24,815 nt of DNA from a virus (IMGVR_UViG_3300005936_000016:1-24815); one strand, 5' to 3'; shown: positions 6,835 to 12,357, counted from the first letter of the stretch. Notes: generated from the sequence alone by a model not told the origin. Translations and numbers: made by a program.

Positions 6835-7167
6835 TCATACCCGCACCCCTTTTGATTTTAAGTGTTTCGTCAGTTCCTGGTGCCAGCGGATTAGGCTTTG
6901 GGTGGGCATGTGGCGGATGGGGCTTACTGCAAACTCACAGGTCATGGAGCGGAGGACGAAGTCGCGGAAGGACTCGACCGGGATCCGCGCCGCCATGCGG
7001 GATTGGCCTTTGCCGATGTTCACGGCCGCGAGCTCATCGGCTGCGATCAGGTCGCTCACATGCTGCCTTGTGCAGTGGAGCCGCTCCGCTACCTCGCGCA
7101 CCGTCAGCACGCTCTTGCCGTGCATATCGAGCAAGGCGAAGGGGAGTTCCTGTTGGACGGTTGGCAT
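6835..7167 (-). CDS. Excisionase/MerR-type helix-turn-helix regulator (110 aa)
   Basis: The frame is open to 7419, but ATG 7167 is chosen. It is preceded by the octamer-type leader seen before other starts, and upstream translation would run through that leader and another gene. Residues 20-45 (VLTVREVAERLHCTRQHVSDLI) are a classic DNA-binding HTH_17/excisionase-type helix-turn-helix, followed by a basic wing-like segment (NIGKGQSRMAARIPVESF). The C-terminal half is basic. It lies immediately upstream of the ParB-like and muA genes in the early operon, so control of transposition or of early transcription is plausible. The target is unknown. Confidence 0.75.
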   Translation of the reverse strand: MPTVQQELPFALLDMHGKSVLTVREVAERLHCTRQHVSDLIAADELAAVNIGKGQSRMAARIPVESFRDFVLRSMTCEFAVSPIRHMPTQSLIRWHQELTKHLKSKGVRV

Positions 7168-7213
7168 TGAAGATTGTTGGAGATGTTGAGAGGTTAAGAA
7201 GTTGAGAGGTTGC
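7168..7213 (-). repeat. Octamer-type leader array before the HTH gene
   Basis: On the coding strand the leader contains AACCTCTC, AACTTCTT and AACCTCTC followed by less regular AACATCTCC and AACAATCTTC, directly abutting ATG 7167. No Shine-Dalgarno is visible. The array overlaps the 3' end of the BRO-N fragment. Confidence 0.6.
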
Positions 7214-7397
7214 GGTAGCTCAAGCCGGGATGGATGTAGTAGCCTTTGAGGCGGATCTCTCGGATCACTTCGCAAACCCAGCGACGGAAACGCTTGGCGG
7301 CCTCGGTGCGAGAGCGGAAAATTAGCTCGTAGAGTCCAATTTCGGTAACGCAGGCTATCTCGCGAATCTGTCCACCTGATGTATCTTTTAGATACAC
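7194..7397 (-). CDS. Truncated BRO-N (phage antirepressor) domain protein
   Basis: The 67-aa ORF contains the C-terminal half of a BRO-N domain: VTEIGLYELIFRSRTEAAKRF followed by RRWVCEVIREIRLKGYY, the highly characteristic GLY-x-L-I-x-RS...A-x-x-FRRWV signature. The N-terminal half of the domain (the usual WF-x-x-x-DV region) is absent, and no second antirepressor domain follows. The start is a GTG inside the 3' end of the DUF551 gene (10-bp overlap). The 3' end consists of octamer-leader repeat. It could be a remnant of a larger antirepressor or a functional mini-protein; a remnant seems likelier. Confidence 0.55.
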   Translation of the reverse strand: MYLKDTSGGQIREIACVTEIGLYELIFRSRTEAAKRFRRWVCEVIREIRLKGYYIHPGLSYRNLSTS

Positions 7398-7669
7398 AGG
7401 TCTCGCGGATCGAGTTCAACTTGGCGGTTCGGTGGAGAAGGGAAGTCGGCCCAGTGGGTCACGAATGTCCCCTCACCCTGTTCGACCGGATCGGCGGAGA
7501 CGTAGCGCCACTCGCCATCTTCGCGGAATCCCGTCCAAACCTCTCCATCATTGAGGGCTATAAGGACGGTCATTTCTTCATCTGGGAGATCCGTGGTTGC
7601 GTTGATCCAAGACACCGAACAAGGCGCTGGAGAGGAACCGCCATTAGCGGTGTTGTTTCGGAGTGACAT
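7388..7669 (-). CDS. DUF551-domain protein (93 aa)
   Basis: The C-terminal two thirds fit DUF551: WINATTDLPDEEMTVLIALN, then a W-x-GFREDGEWRYVS segment, then VTHWADFPSPP, matching the family's W-x-x-x-x-x-x-LP...VTHW-x-x-x-P-x-PP ends. DUF551 proteins are small, common in phages, and of unknown function. The ATG at 7669 is 5 bp after the preceding (interrupted) ORF. A short palindrome (GTATCT-TTT-AGATAC, 7381-7395) covers its stop codon and the start of the BRO-N fragment. Confidence 0.75.
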   Translation of the reverse strand: MSLRNNTANGGSSPAPCSVSWINATTDLPDEEMTVLIALNDGEVWTGFREDGEWRYVSADPVEQGEGTFVTHWADFPSPPNRQVELDPRDLCI

Positions 7670-7674
7670 GGTAG

Positions 7675-7860
7675 TTAGGATGTTTGTTTTGGATTCGACG
7701 TGGCGCTCTCATGGCGGTCCCTCAGCTCAGCGTTCTTTTCGATCTTTTGGATCTTGGCGTCGGTGGACTTGAGGTCGTTTTACAGGTCTGCTTTGATGGC
7801 CTGCAGACGCGCGATCTCCGGTTTTTCGGTTTGCGATTGGCTGGTTTTGTTCTGCTTCAT
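7675..7860 (-). pseudogene. Small coiled-coil ORF interrupted by an in-frame TAA
   Basis: From ATG 7860 the frame reads MKQNKTSQSQTEKPEIARLQ, continues AIKADL, then meets TAA at 7782-7780 (codon 27). It then stays open in the same frame for 34 more codons (NDLKSTDAKIQKIEKNAELR...) to TAA at 7675. The two halves together make a continuous charged helix with coiled-coil character, and the flanking genes abut both ends (12 bp and 5 bp). A CAA-to-TAA change would explain it. No internal ATG, GTG or TTG was seen for re-initiation. It could also simply be a 26-aa peptide. Confidence 0.5.
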
Positions 7861-7872
7861 TTTTCTTGGTGG

Positions 7873-8058
7873 TTATTTGGCGGTGGTTAGGCGAACGCCT
7901 CGGAGTTCCCATTCAGGAATCTTCGCGGCTAGAGAAAACCGGACAATGTCGGAGCTTTTCACTCCATGAATCCGGGCAAGTTGTTCCACCCGTCTCCGGG
8001 TCTCCGCGTCTACCCGCAGATTTAGTGGAGTGTTAAGAGTGCGGCATCGTTGCTTCAT
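7873..8058 (-). CDS. Ribbon-helix-helix regulator, first gene of the leftward early operon
   Basis: This 61-aa protein is essentially one RHH (CopG/Arc-like) domain. The beta strand TPLNLRVDAETRRRVEQLAR leads to the turn HGVKSSDIVRFSLAAKI. RHH proteins dimerise and insert the beta ribbon into the major groove, binding repeated short operators. Over 30 aligned residues it shares 15 identities with the divergent RHH protein at 8158-8355, so the two look paralogous. The promoter is TTGACA-18-TACAAC with the start only about 4 nt after the predicted transcript start. As the leading gene of the lytic-type operon it may act like Cro or Ner. Confidence 0.8.
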   Translation of the reverse strand: MKQRCRTLNTPLNLRVDAETRRRVEQLARIHGVKSSDIVRFSLAAKIPEWELRGVRLTTAK

Positions 8059-8060
8059 GA

Positions 8061-8089
8061 TGCGTTACGTTGTAGCGCAATGTAACGCA
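8061..8089. promoter_or_regulatory. Operator cluster: three TGCGYTAC half-sites
   Basis: TGCGTTAC at 8061-8068 and its inverted copy GTAACGCA at 8082-8089 flank an 8-bp GTAGCGCA (8072-8079, TGCGCTAC on the minus strand). The three half-sites cover the -10 box and start of the leftward promoter. Another TGCGCTAC lies over the rightward -10 (8139-8146). Such short repeated sites next to an RHH gene are the expected operator form for RHH dimers. Which protein binds is not visible. Confidence 0.65.
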
Positions 8090-8098
8090 GACTGTCAA
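8069..8098 (-). promoter_or_regulatory. Leftward early promoter
   Basis: The minus strand has a perfect -35 TTGACA (8098-8093), an 18-bp spacer and -10 TACAAC (8074-8069). The predicted start near 8062 leaves a leader of about 4 nt before ATG 8058. The -10 lies inside the 12-bp element GTTGTAGCGCAA, which recurs inverted at the opposing promoter. Confidence 0.6.
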
Positions 8099-8119
8099 CT
8101 CCTCTTTTCTCGAAAAAAG

Positions 8120-8149
8120 TTGATTTGTCTAAAATTTTTGCGCTACAAC
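8120..8149 (+). promoter_or_regulatory. Rightward promoter of the second RHH gene
   Basis: The -35-like TTGATT (8120-8125), an 18-bp spacer and -10 TACAAC (8144-8149) mirror the leftward promoter exactly in geometry. The -10 lies in TTGCGCTACAAC (8138-8149), the inverted perfect copy of the element at 8069-8080. The predicted start is at about 8156-8157, so the mRNA would be leaderless or nearly so for ATG 8158. Confidence 0.5.
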
Positions 8150-8157
8150 TGATCCCA

Positions 8158-8355
8158 ATGGGGCTCGCAAATGGAATCACGGTGCGCTTGGACGAGGAAA
8201 CTCGTGCCCGGCTGGAGAGGCTTGCCGATCAGTCTGGGATCAAGAGTAGCGCATTGATTCGCCACGCATTGCAGGATTATCTCGATAGAGTTGAGAAGAC
8301 CGGACGCCTAGAAATATTAGTAGGCTCGGCCCCGAAACCCCGAAAGACGGCGTGA
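8158..8355 (+). CDS. Ribbon-helix-helix regulator, candidate lysogeny repressor
   Basis: The 65-aa protein is an RHH domain (NGITVRLDEETRARLERLAD, then SGIKSSALIRHALQDYL) plus a short basic tail. ATG 8158 is preferred to the TTG at 8125, because that codon lies in the promoter and the domain begins just after the ATG. It is divergent from and similar to the RHH gene at 7873-8058, with overlapping operators between them. It is the only regulator on the right-hand transcript, which also encodes a membrane protein and then terminates. That is the layout expected for a repressor expressed in the lysogen; this role is inferred. Confidence 0.75.
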   Translation: MGLANGITVRLDEETRARLERLADQSGIKSSALIRHALQDYLDRVEKTGRLEILVGSAPKPRKTA

Positions 8356-8380
8356 TTGTGCCGTTTGAACCGAAAAACCC

Positions 8381-8872
8381 ATGAGGAAGAAATCAGAAGG
8401 CATCGCCGGATACACAGGCCCCGGCGGATATAATCCGAAGCCCCCGAAACTCCCAAATCCTGACAAGAAGGCGGAGCCTATGTCCACTGTCATTACTGCG
8501 GGGATTGTGGTTGTGGTCATGCTCTTTATTTTTATTCAGCTATCCAGCCCGTCGGGCGGGAACAAGGTAGTTGGAAGCGAAAGAAAAGAGGCAGCGCGGA
8601 GCCAAGACACCGAGTCCATGGCCTATACTATGACGCAGGTCTTTACCGAGCGGCATCTGCTGGCCCCGGCGAGTGCGGATTGGCCTTGGTCGGAGTGGCG
8701 CGCGCAAAAGCAGCCGGACGGCAGCTGGGTAGTGCTGGCTCAGGTAGACAGTCAAAACGCTTTTGGAGCGCAGATCCGCAATCAGGTAAATGCGGTGGTC
8801 GAGTATACCGGAGGAGACGATTGGAAATGCCGCTACCTCAGTATCGGCGGGCAGGTTATGATTGGGCAATGA
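8381..8872 (+). CDS. Membrane-anchored protein, possible lysogenic conversion/exclusion factor
   Basis: The 163-aa protein has a Gly/Pro-rich N-terminus (GGYNPKPPKLPNPD), one transmembrane helix (about 37-55) and a soluble domain. The domain (SMAYTMTQVFTERHLLAP...W...VDSQNAFGAQIRNQ...VVEYTG) resembles a widespread small domain found behind zinc-ribbon or membrane anchors in many bacteria, of unknown function. It follows the RHH gene by 25 bp and is followed by a terminator, so the two form one short transcript. A membrane protein cotranscribed with a putative repressor suggests superinfection exclusion, but this is inferred from context only. Confidence 0.7.
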   Translation: MRKKSEGIAGYTGPGGYNPKPPKLPNPDKKAEPMSTVITAGIVVVVMLFIFIQLSSPSGGNKVVGSERKEAARSQDTESMAYTMTQVFTERHLLAPASADWPWSEWRAQKQPDGSWVVLAQVDSQNAFGAQIRNQVNAVVEYTGGDDWKCRYLSIGGQVMIGQ

Positions 8873-8893
8873 TCTGATCATCTCGCAACCCCC

Positions 8894-8929
8894 CACAAAA
8901 AAGCCCCGCAAACGCGGGGCTTTTTTGTG
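8894..8929. terminator. Strong bidirectional intrinsic terminator
   Basis: The 7-bp stem GCCCCGC/GCGGGGC (8903-8909 and 8914-8920) with loop AAAC is flanked by a run of A on the left and a run of six T on the right, extended by CAC/GTG pairing. It closes the RHH/membrane-protein transcript and separates it from the late region. Confidence 0.9.
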
Positions 8930-9017
8930 CCTAAAAGCGAAAAAACCGCAATAGAAGCAATGGTGGTAATGGGGCGTTAGGCCCTTATGCTTTGGGCTGG
9001 TAGGCTGTGCGACGTCA

Positions 9018-9359
9018 ATGCCACCCACATCCGAAAGCTACCTGCGCGCCGTCGCGAAAGTCGAGCCCAAATCAAGGTCGACGATCACCTCGCAGGTGCA
9101 TTGCATCGCGGTGAGCCGCACGCTGCGGCACAATGGCAAGCCGAAGGTGGACTCCCCGGTGGCGGTCCTCAACTCGGTCGATGCGGGACATTACTTTCGA
9201 CTGGTCTATTCGCCGGGTATGGCCGCCACGCTCGCCACGCAGTTGCTGCTCTGCCTCCCGGATGCCGAGAGGGCTCTTATCATGACCCAGGTCATTGATG
9301 GGATGAGGGGGAAGGCGGGCGCTAAAGCAACCCACCCACGGCAGGAGGTGTCGGCATGA
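9018..9359 (+). CDS. Hypothetical protein (113 aa), first gene of the late region
   Basis: The ORF begins at ATG 9018 without a visible Shine-Dalgarno. No known domain was recognised. The central segment SPVAVLNSVDAGHYFRLVYS and a helical part (MAATLATQLLLCLPDAERALI) suggest a small alpha/beta fold. Its last codons contain AGGAGGT (9345-9351), followed 6 nt later by an ATG (9356) that overlaps its stop as ATGA, so it is coupled to a downstream frame. It could encode a late activator or accessory protein, but the sequence does not show this. Confidence 0.6.
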   Translation: MPPTSESYLRAVAKVEPKSRSTITSQVHCIAVSRTLRHNGKPKVDSPVAVLNSVDAGHYFRLVYSPGMAATLATQLLLCLPDAERALIMTQVIDGMRGKAGAKATHPRQEVSA

Positions 9360-9360
9360 G

Positions 9361-9409
9361 TTTTTATCTTTCATCTTTCATTGGGCATTTGTCATTTTTC
9401 ATTTTCCCA
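9361..9409. repeat. Heptamer array (CTTTCAT)n
   Basis: Consecutive 7-bp units ending in CAT or TAT run through the stretch: TTTTTAT, CTTTCAT, CTTTCAT, TGGGCAT, TTGTCAT, TTTTCAT, and a final 8-bp unit. They begin 2 bp after the stop of the 113-aa ORF. This is a different repeat family from the AACCTCTA octamers. Confidence 0.7.
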
Positions 9410-9584
9410 TCCGTTGTGAGCGGGGTTTTGGTATTCATTTCCCCCCGCCGGGCCAACACCTTCCTTGCTGACACAAGTGGCTCAAAGCGTATCGGGGGAG
9501 GATCACCCCTGAGCGGATGGAACCTTTTACGGTCGATAGCCGCGCGGCAGGACCGCAGAGGCTCGGCCCAAGCCCGCCGCCCCC

Positions 9585-9610
9585 TCATCGGTCTGCGCGC
9601 CCGATGCTAC
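9585..9610 (-). repeat. Degenerate GTAG-type REP palindrome, copy 4
   Basis: On the minus strand this starts GTAGCATCGG and ends GACCGATGA like the other copies, but the stem is imperfect (GGGC opposite GACC). It lies in the repeat island. Confidence 0.6.
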
Positions 9611-9949
9611 GCCCCCGGAGTTAATGGGTCCGGGACCGCCCCTTGTGGGAATACTATCGGCGGGCTTACTTTCTACCGCCGCCGTGCACAATTATTCATT
9701 GCCTGGATCTATGGGGTAGGTTCCCAGGCGTGCGCGGTGGCGACCATTTTGCGGCGGAGCCGCAATGCTCGATGCGCTTCGCGCGGATGCTCGATGCATG
9801 ATGCTGGATTGAATTTCCAAAAAGGCCCAAGGGACTCCGGGGGCGGCTACGGCTCTGCAGGCCGCGCCCCCGGTGTGGCTTTATGTAACACCAACCAGAA
9901 GGCTGGTAGGGGTTGTCCAGGAGCGTCTTGTTCGTCCTCTTTCGTGCGG

Positions 9950-10393
9950 ATGTTCAAGCCGCAATTCGCGGGACTCGTGGAGCGCGGAGAGAAGACGCAA
10001 ACGGTGCGGCCTACACCGAAACGGATGCCGAAAACTGGCGACCACATCAGCCTCCGCGCATGGTCTGACAAGCCGTATCGCAGTAAGCAAAAGATGCTGG
10101 CAGAGGGGATAATCACGCATGTGGATCGCATCGAAATCACCAACGATGGGGTGACGCTACTGCCGGAATCGTCGGTCAATCTCCGCGTGCAAGTTCCGCG
10201 AGGATCGTTCGCGGTGGCTGATGGCTTCTCATGCTGGGAAGATATGCGGCAATGGTTCGAGCACCAACACGGGCTGCCGTTTTCTGGCGTGTTGATCCGT
10301 TGGACGAACGCGCGTCCGCCCGCCCATGAGGATGGCCCCGGCGGTAGGGTCATCGGTCTGGCGACCGATGCTACGGAGGAGAAGGTTATATGA
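9950..10393 (+). CDS. ASCH-like domain protein (147 aa)
   Basis: The conserved part starts MFKPQFAGLVERGEKTQTVR, the typical opening of small phage ASCH-type proteins (F-K-P-x-F...G-x-K-x-x-T-x-R). It continues through GDHISLRAWSDKPYR, a strand-rich middle, and ends CWEDMRQWFEHQHGLPFSGV with LIRWT. ASCH domains are RNA-binding folds related to PUA. ATG 9950 is chosen by domain boundaries; GTG 9944 is possible. An alternative with better translation signals is ATG 9356, giving a 345-aa protein whose first 198 residues are repeat-encoded. The last 14 residues are encoded by a REP. The stop overlaps the next gene by ATGA. Confidence 0.65.
   Translation: MFKPQFAGLVERGEKTQTVRPTPKRMPKTGDHISLRAWSDKPYRSKQKMLAEGIITHVDRIEITNDGVTLLPESSVNLRVQVPRGSFAVADGFSCWEDMRQWFEHQHGLPFSGVLIRWTNARPPAHEDGPGGRVIGLATDATEEKVI
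10349..10376 (-). repeat. GTAG-type REP palindrome, copy 5, at the ASCH 3' end
   Basis: On the minus strand this reads GTAGCATCGGTC, loop, GACCGATGAC. It is translated on the plus strand as VIGLATDATE at the end of the ASCH-like protein. It ends where the Shine-Dalgarno (GGAGGAG) of the following hydrolase-like gene begins. Confidence 0.8.
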
Positions 10394-11040
10394 CGGGGAA
10401 GCCAATAGAGGCTTGGATGTTTACCATCTCCGGTTTTACGGAGGGGCTGGGAGAGCACTCGGGGACCATCTCTCTCTGGCGCAAGCTGCGCCGATACAGT
10501 TCCGAGGTGGTTTGCGTGCAGACGCCTCGGGTCTGGGATGACCGGTGGGACGAGATCGCCGCAATGGTCGACCGCGAGAGTGCGCCCGATGTCCGCATCC
10601 TGGTATGCGCCTATAGTTGGGGAGCTGGGCATGGTTTTATCAAGCTTGCACGGGCTCTGCATCGCCTCGGCAGGCGCATTGAAACGGCGGTGCTTTGTGA
10701 TCCGGTTTACCGCTCCTACACCATTTTTGGCCGATGGCTGGTTCTTGTGCCCGGACTCAAGATCCGCGTGCCCGCCAACGTCGACGATGTCTTTTGGCTG
10801 CGCCAGGACGGCAACCGCCCGCGGGCTCATGAGCCCGTAACCGAGATGCGCTACTCTGAAACGCCTGGCGATCCGCTCGAGGCGATCACCGAGATCCATG
10901 CCGGCATCTACGTGCCCGGCACGGTCCACTGCACGATCGACGACTCTGTTTCTTACCACGGGCTCGCCCTCAAGGAGGCGAGGCGAATTACCTCCGAACC
11001 GCCCCGCAATGAGCAGCTCGGTCCCATCCTCCACAACTGA
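10390..11040 (+). CDS. Alpha/beta-hydrolase-like protein (216 aa)
   Basis: A strand followed by CAYSWGAGHGF forms a nucleophile-elbow-like motif (A-x-S-x-G, S76). An acidic residue lies in VLCDPVYRS (D104), and a histidine lies in VPGTVHCTIDD (H180) or SYHG (H190). This order and spacing fit a Ser-Asp-His hydrolase. The start has a good Shine-Dalgarno (GGAGGAGAAGG) and overlaps the ASCH stop by ATGA. Mu-like phages usually carry lysis genes between the early region and the DUF2730/terminase block; here no muramidase is seen, so this may be a lysis esterase or lipase. Function is inferred, and the enzyme class is moderately supported. Confidence 0.6.
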   Translation: MTGKPIEAWMFTISGFTEGLGEHSGTISLWRKLRRYSSEVVCVQTPRVWDDRWDEIAAMVDRESAPDVRILVCAYSWGAGHGFIKLARALHRLGRRIETAVLCDPVYRSYTIFGRWLVLVPGLKIRVPANVDDVFWLRQDGNRPRAHEPVTEMRYSETPGDPLEAITEIHAGIYVPGTVHCTIDDSVSYHGLALKEARRITSEPPRNEQLGPILHN

Positions 11041-11047
11041 TACCAAA

Positions 11048-11674
11048 ATGGCAAACCGCTACCCACGCCCTCCTGTCGTCAAGCCGCTCCTACGGGGCGG
11101 ACTGAAGTCCGCGCTCCTTTTTATCCCTATCCTTTTGTTTACCGGCTGCCAGACAGGCTTTGACCGCTCGATGGACTATAAGGACTCCGCTCTCAATGCC
11201 CGCAAGGACACGGCGATCCTCTCGCTCGGCGGGGAGATCACTGAGACAACCTCGACCGCCCCTGATAAAACCGTAACGGTGACGAAAACCACGCGGCTTG
11301 GTGTCGGAGGGGCCGCGGGTAGTGGTAGCATCGTCACCCTGGAGCCCGGAGCCCGTGTCGAGTTTGGCACCTTTGTGCGCAACGCCGGGGCCGTGCCGGT
11401 CGACATCGATCCGCAGCGCTTCGCCGCTGGCGGGGGAGACCGCCGCGTCGCTGAGACCGAGAAGCTCGCCCTCCTGGAAAGCTACTGGGGCGAGACTGGC
11501 AACTTCATGCCCAAGTCCGCCTACGAGCAGACCCTCGGCATAGCTGCAAGAGTCGCCCTCGGCTACTTCATCTACGACGCCGGGAAGGCCGTGATCGAGA
11601 GCAACAACAACATCGCGAGCCAAGCTCTGAGCACTCCGCCGACCATCGTCGAGCCGACCGTAATCATCCCCTGA
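11048..11674 (+). CDS. Predicted lipoprotein (208 aa)
   Basis: The N-terminus has basic residues, a hydrophobic core (SALLFIPILLF) and a lipobox FTGC with the cysteine at residue 34, so the product should be lipidated. Residues about 15-24, covering the basic part and the start of the hydrophobic core, are encoded by a palindrome (11097-11112). The mature part is mostly polar, with beta-rich middle (TVTVTKTTRLGVGGAAGSGS) and a possible second hydrophobic helix near residues 160-172 (GIAARVALGYFIYDAG). It begins 7 bp after the hydrolase-like gene. An outer-membrane or periplasmic role, possibly in lysis, is plausible from position. No family was recognised. Confidence 0.65.
   Translation: MANRYPRPPVVKPLLRGGLKSALLFIPILLFTGCQTGFDRSMDYKDSALNARKDTAILSLGGEITETTSTAPDKTVTVTKTTRLGVGGAAGSGSIVTLEPGARVEFGTFVRNAGAVPVDIDPQRFAAGGGDRRVAETEKLALLESYWGETGNFMPKSAYEQTLGIAARVALGYFIYDAGKAVIESNNNIASQALSTPPTIVEPTVIIP
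11097..11112. repeat. Palindrome GCGGACTGAAGTCCGC inside the lipoprotein signal sequence
   Basis: The palindrome has arms GCGGACT/AGTCCGC and a 2-nt centre, flanked by CTCC-containing arms (GCTCCTAC before and GCTCC after). Its architecture suggests a second REP-like family. It is translated as part of the signal peptide. Confidence 0.7.
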
Positions 11675-11680
11675 TCCAAC

Positions 11681-11709
11681 CAAACCTCTGAACCTCTAAA
11701 CCTCCCTCC
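11681..11709 (+). repeat. Octamer leader array
   Basis: The units CTCTGAAC, CTCTAAAC and CTCCCTCC follow AACCAAAC and abut ATG 11710. No Shine-Dalgarno is present. This is the same family and orientation as the array before the ParB-like gene. Confidence 0.65.
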
Positions 11710-12102
11710 ATGCCAGACTTTATCAACAACGCCGACACCATCGCCGCTTTCCTCTTCGGGCTGGGTGCGTGCTTGTGGATCTACAACGGAATCATGAGAG
11801 CATTCGGCAAGGATCGAAACCCACAGCCCTTCTCGGTCGAGGCGGTGAAGCGCTTTGTGGAGAGGAGCGACTACGAGAAGGATCACGGGCTACTCGATGC
11901 CCGCCTGACGGGGGCCGCCCGCTCGCGCAAAGAGATCCACGAAGATGTGGAGAAGCAGGCCTCGCGCATCTCCCGGCTGGAGGTGCAGAGCAAGGCGCAG
12001 ACCGATGCCGCCAACCTCCTCGGTGCCGACTTCCGCGAGTTCGCCCGCGAGCAACGCGCCGTAAACAAGGAACTCCTCAAAGGACTCAGAAGCCATGACT
12101 AG
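11710..12102 (+). CDS. DUF2730-like membrane-anchored coiled-coil protein
   Basis: The 130-aa protein has one transmembrane helix near the N-terminus (about 8-30, TIAAFLFGLGACLWIYNGIM). A long charged helix with coiled-coil character follows (residues about 75-120, including EIHEDVEKQASRISRLEVQS). This two-part layout and its location just before the terminase genes match the Mu gp25/DUF2730 group, whose role is not established. It overlaps the next gene by 8 bp. A spanin-like lysis protein would have a similar shape, so that is the main alternative. Confidence 0.6.
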   Translation: MPDFINNADTIAAFLFGLGACLWIYNGIMRAFGKDRNPQPFSVEAVKRFVERSDYEKDHGLLDARLTGAARSRKEIHEDVEKQASRISRLEVQSKAQTDAANLLGADFREFAREQRAVNKELLKGLRSHD

Positions 12103-12349
12103 CCGCCAATTCTTAATCCGCCGTGCTCTGCTCAAGGGGCTGCTGAACAGCAAGCCTTACGTGGTCCTCGGCGCTCACCTGCAGTCGAGCCTGGCGCTCG
12201 ACGTGCCCCGCCTGACTCCTACTGAGTTTGATGCGGAGATCGCCGCCTGTGAGCAGGACCGGTACATCCTCTCCGTGCAACAAGACCGGGGACTCTCCTA
12301 CACGATCCGAGTCGAGGGCGAAGCCTGGCTCCTCAACAACGCCGCCTAA
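12095..12349 (+). CDS. Small protein in the Mu gp26 position (84 aa)
   Basis: The start overlaps the preceding gene (ATGACTAG), which supports coupling. The protein is basic at the N-terminus (SRQFLIRRALLKGLL) and then follows a helix-helix-strand pattern (TPTEFDAEIAACEQDRYILS, YTIRVEGEAWLL) reminiscent of a small winged-helix fold. No family was firmly recognised. It lies between the DUF2730-like and small terminase genes, equivalent to Mu gp26. Function unknown. Confidence 0.6.
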   Translation: MTSRQFLIRRALLKGLLNSKPYVVLGAHLQSSLALDVPRLTPTEFDAEIAACEQDRYILSVQQDRGLSYTIRVEGEAWLLNNAA

Positions 12350-12357
12350 TCACAACC

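Larger units (their letters stand above)
9360..9943. repeat. Repeat island without a recognisable gene
   Basis: About 580 bp made of short repeats. It holds a heptamer array of CTTTCAT type (9361-9409), a degenerate GTAG-type REP (9585-9610), and ATGCTCG/ATGCTGG heptamer-type repeats (about 9766-9808). It also holds a hairpin with GGGGGCGG and CCGCGCCCCC arms (about 9839-9869) and a CCAACCAG/CTGGTAGG hairpin (about 9891-9911). Nothing protein-like is evident. Nevertheless the frame from ATG 9356 (Shine-Dalgarno AGGAGGT) stays open through the whole island into the ASCH-like gene. Confidence 0.65.

Noticed and set aside
7684-7890. Plus-strand hydrophobic frame (68 aa) opposite the interrupted small ORF
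   Set aside because: It runs across two minus-strand gene boundaries and has no start signal. Its hydrophobicity arises from being antisense to a charged helix.
8125-8157. Upstream TTG start (8125) for the right-hand RHH gene
   Set aside because: The codons would lie inside the predicted promoter and the operator-like repeat, and the conserved domain starts just after ATG 8158.
9847-11046. 399-aa minus-strand frame across the ASCH and hydrolase-like genes
   Set aside because: It lies opposite two genes with better support (domain motifs, Shine-Dalgarno, ATGA coupling) and reads as a low-motif antisense shadow through REP and hairpin DNA.
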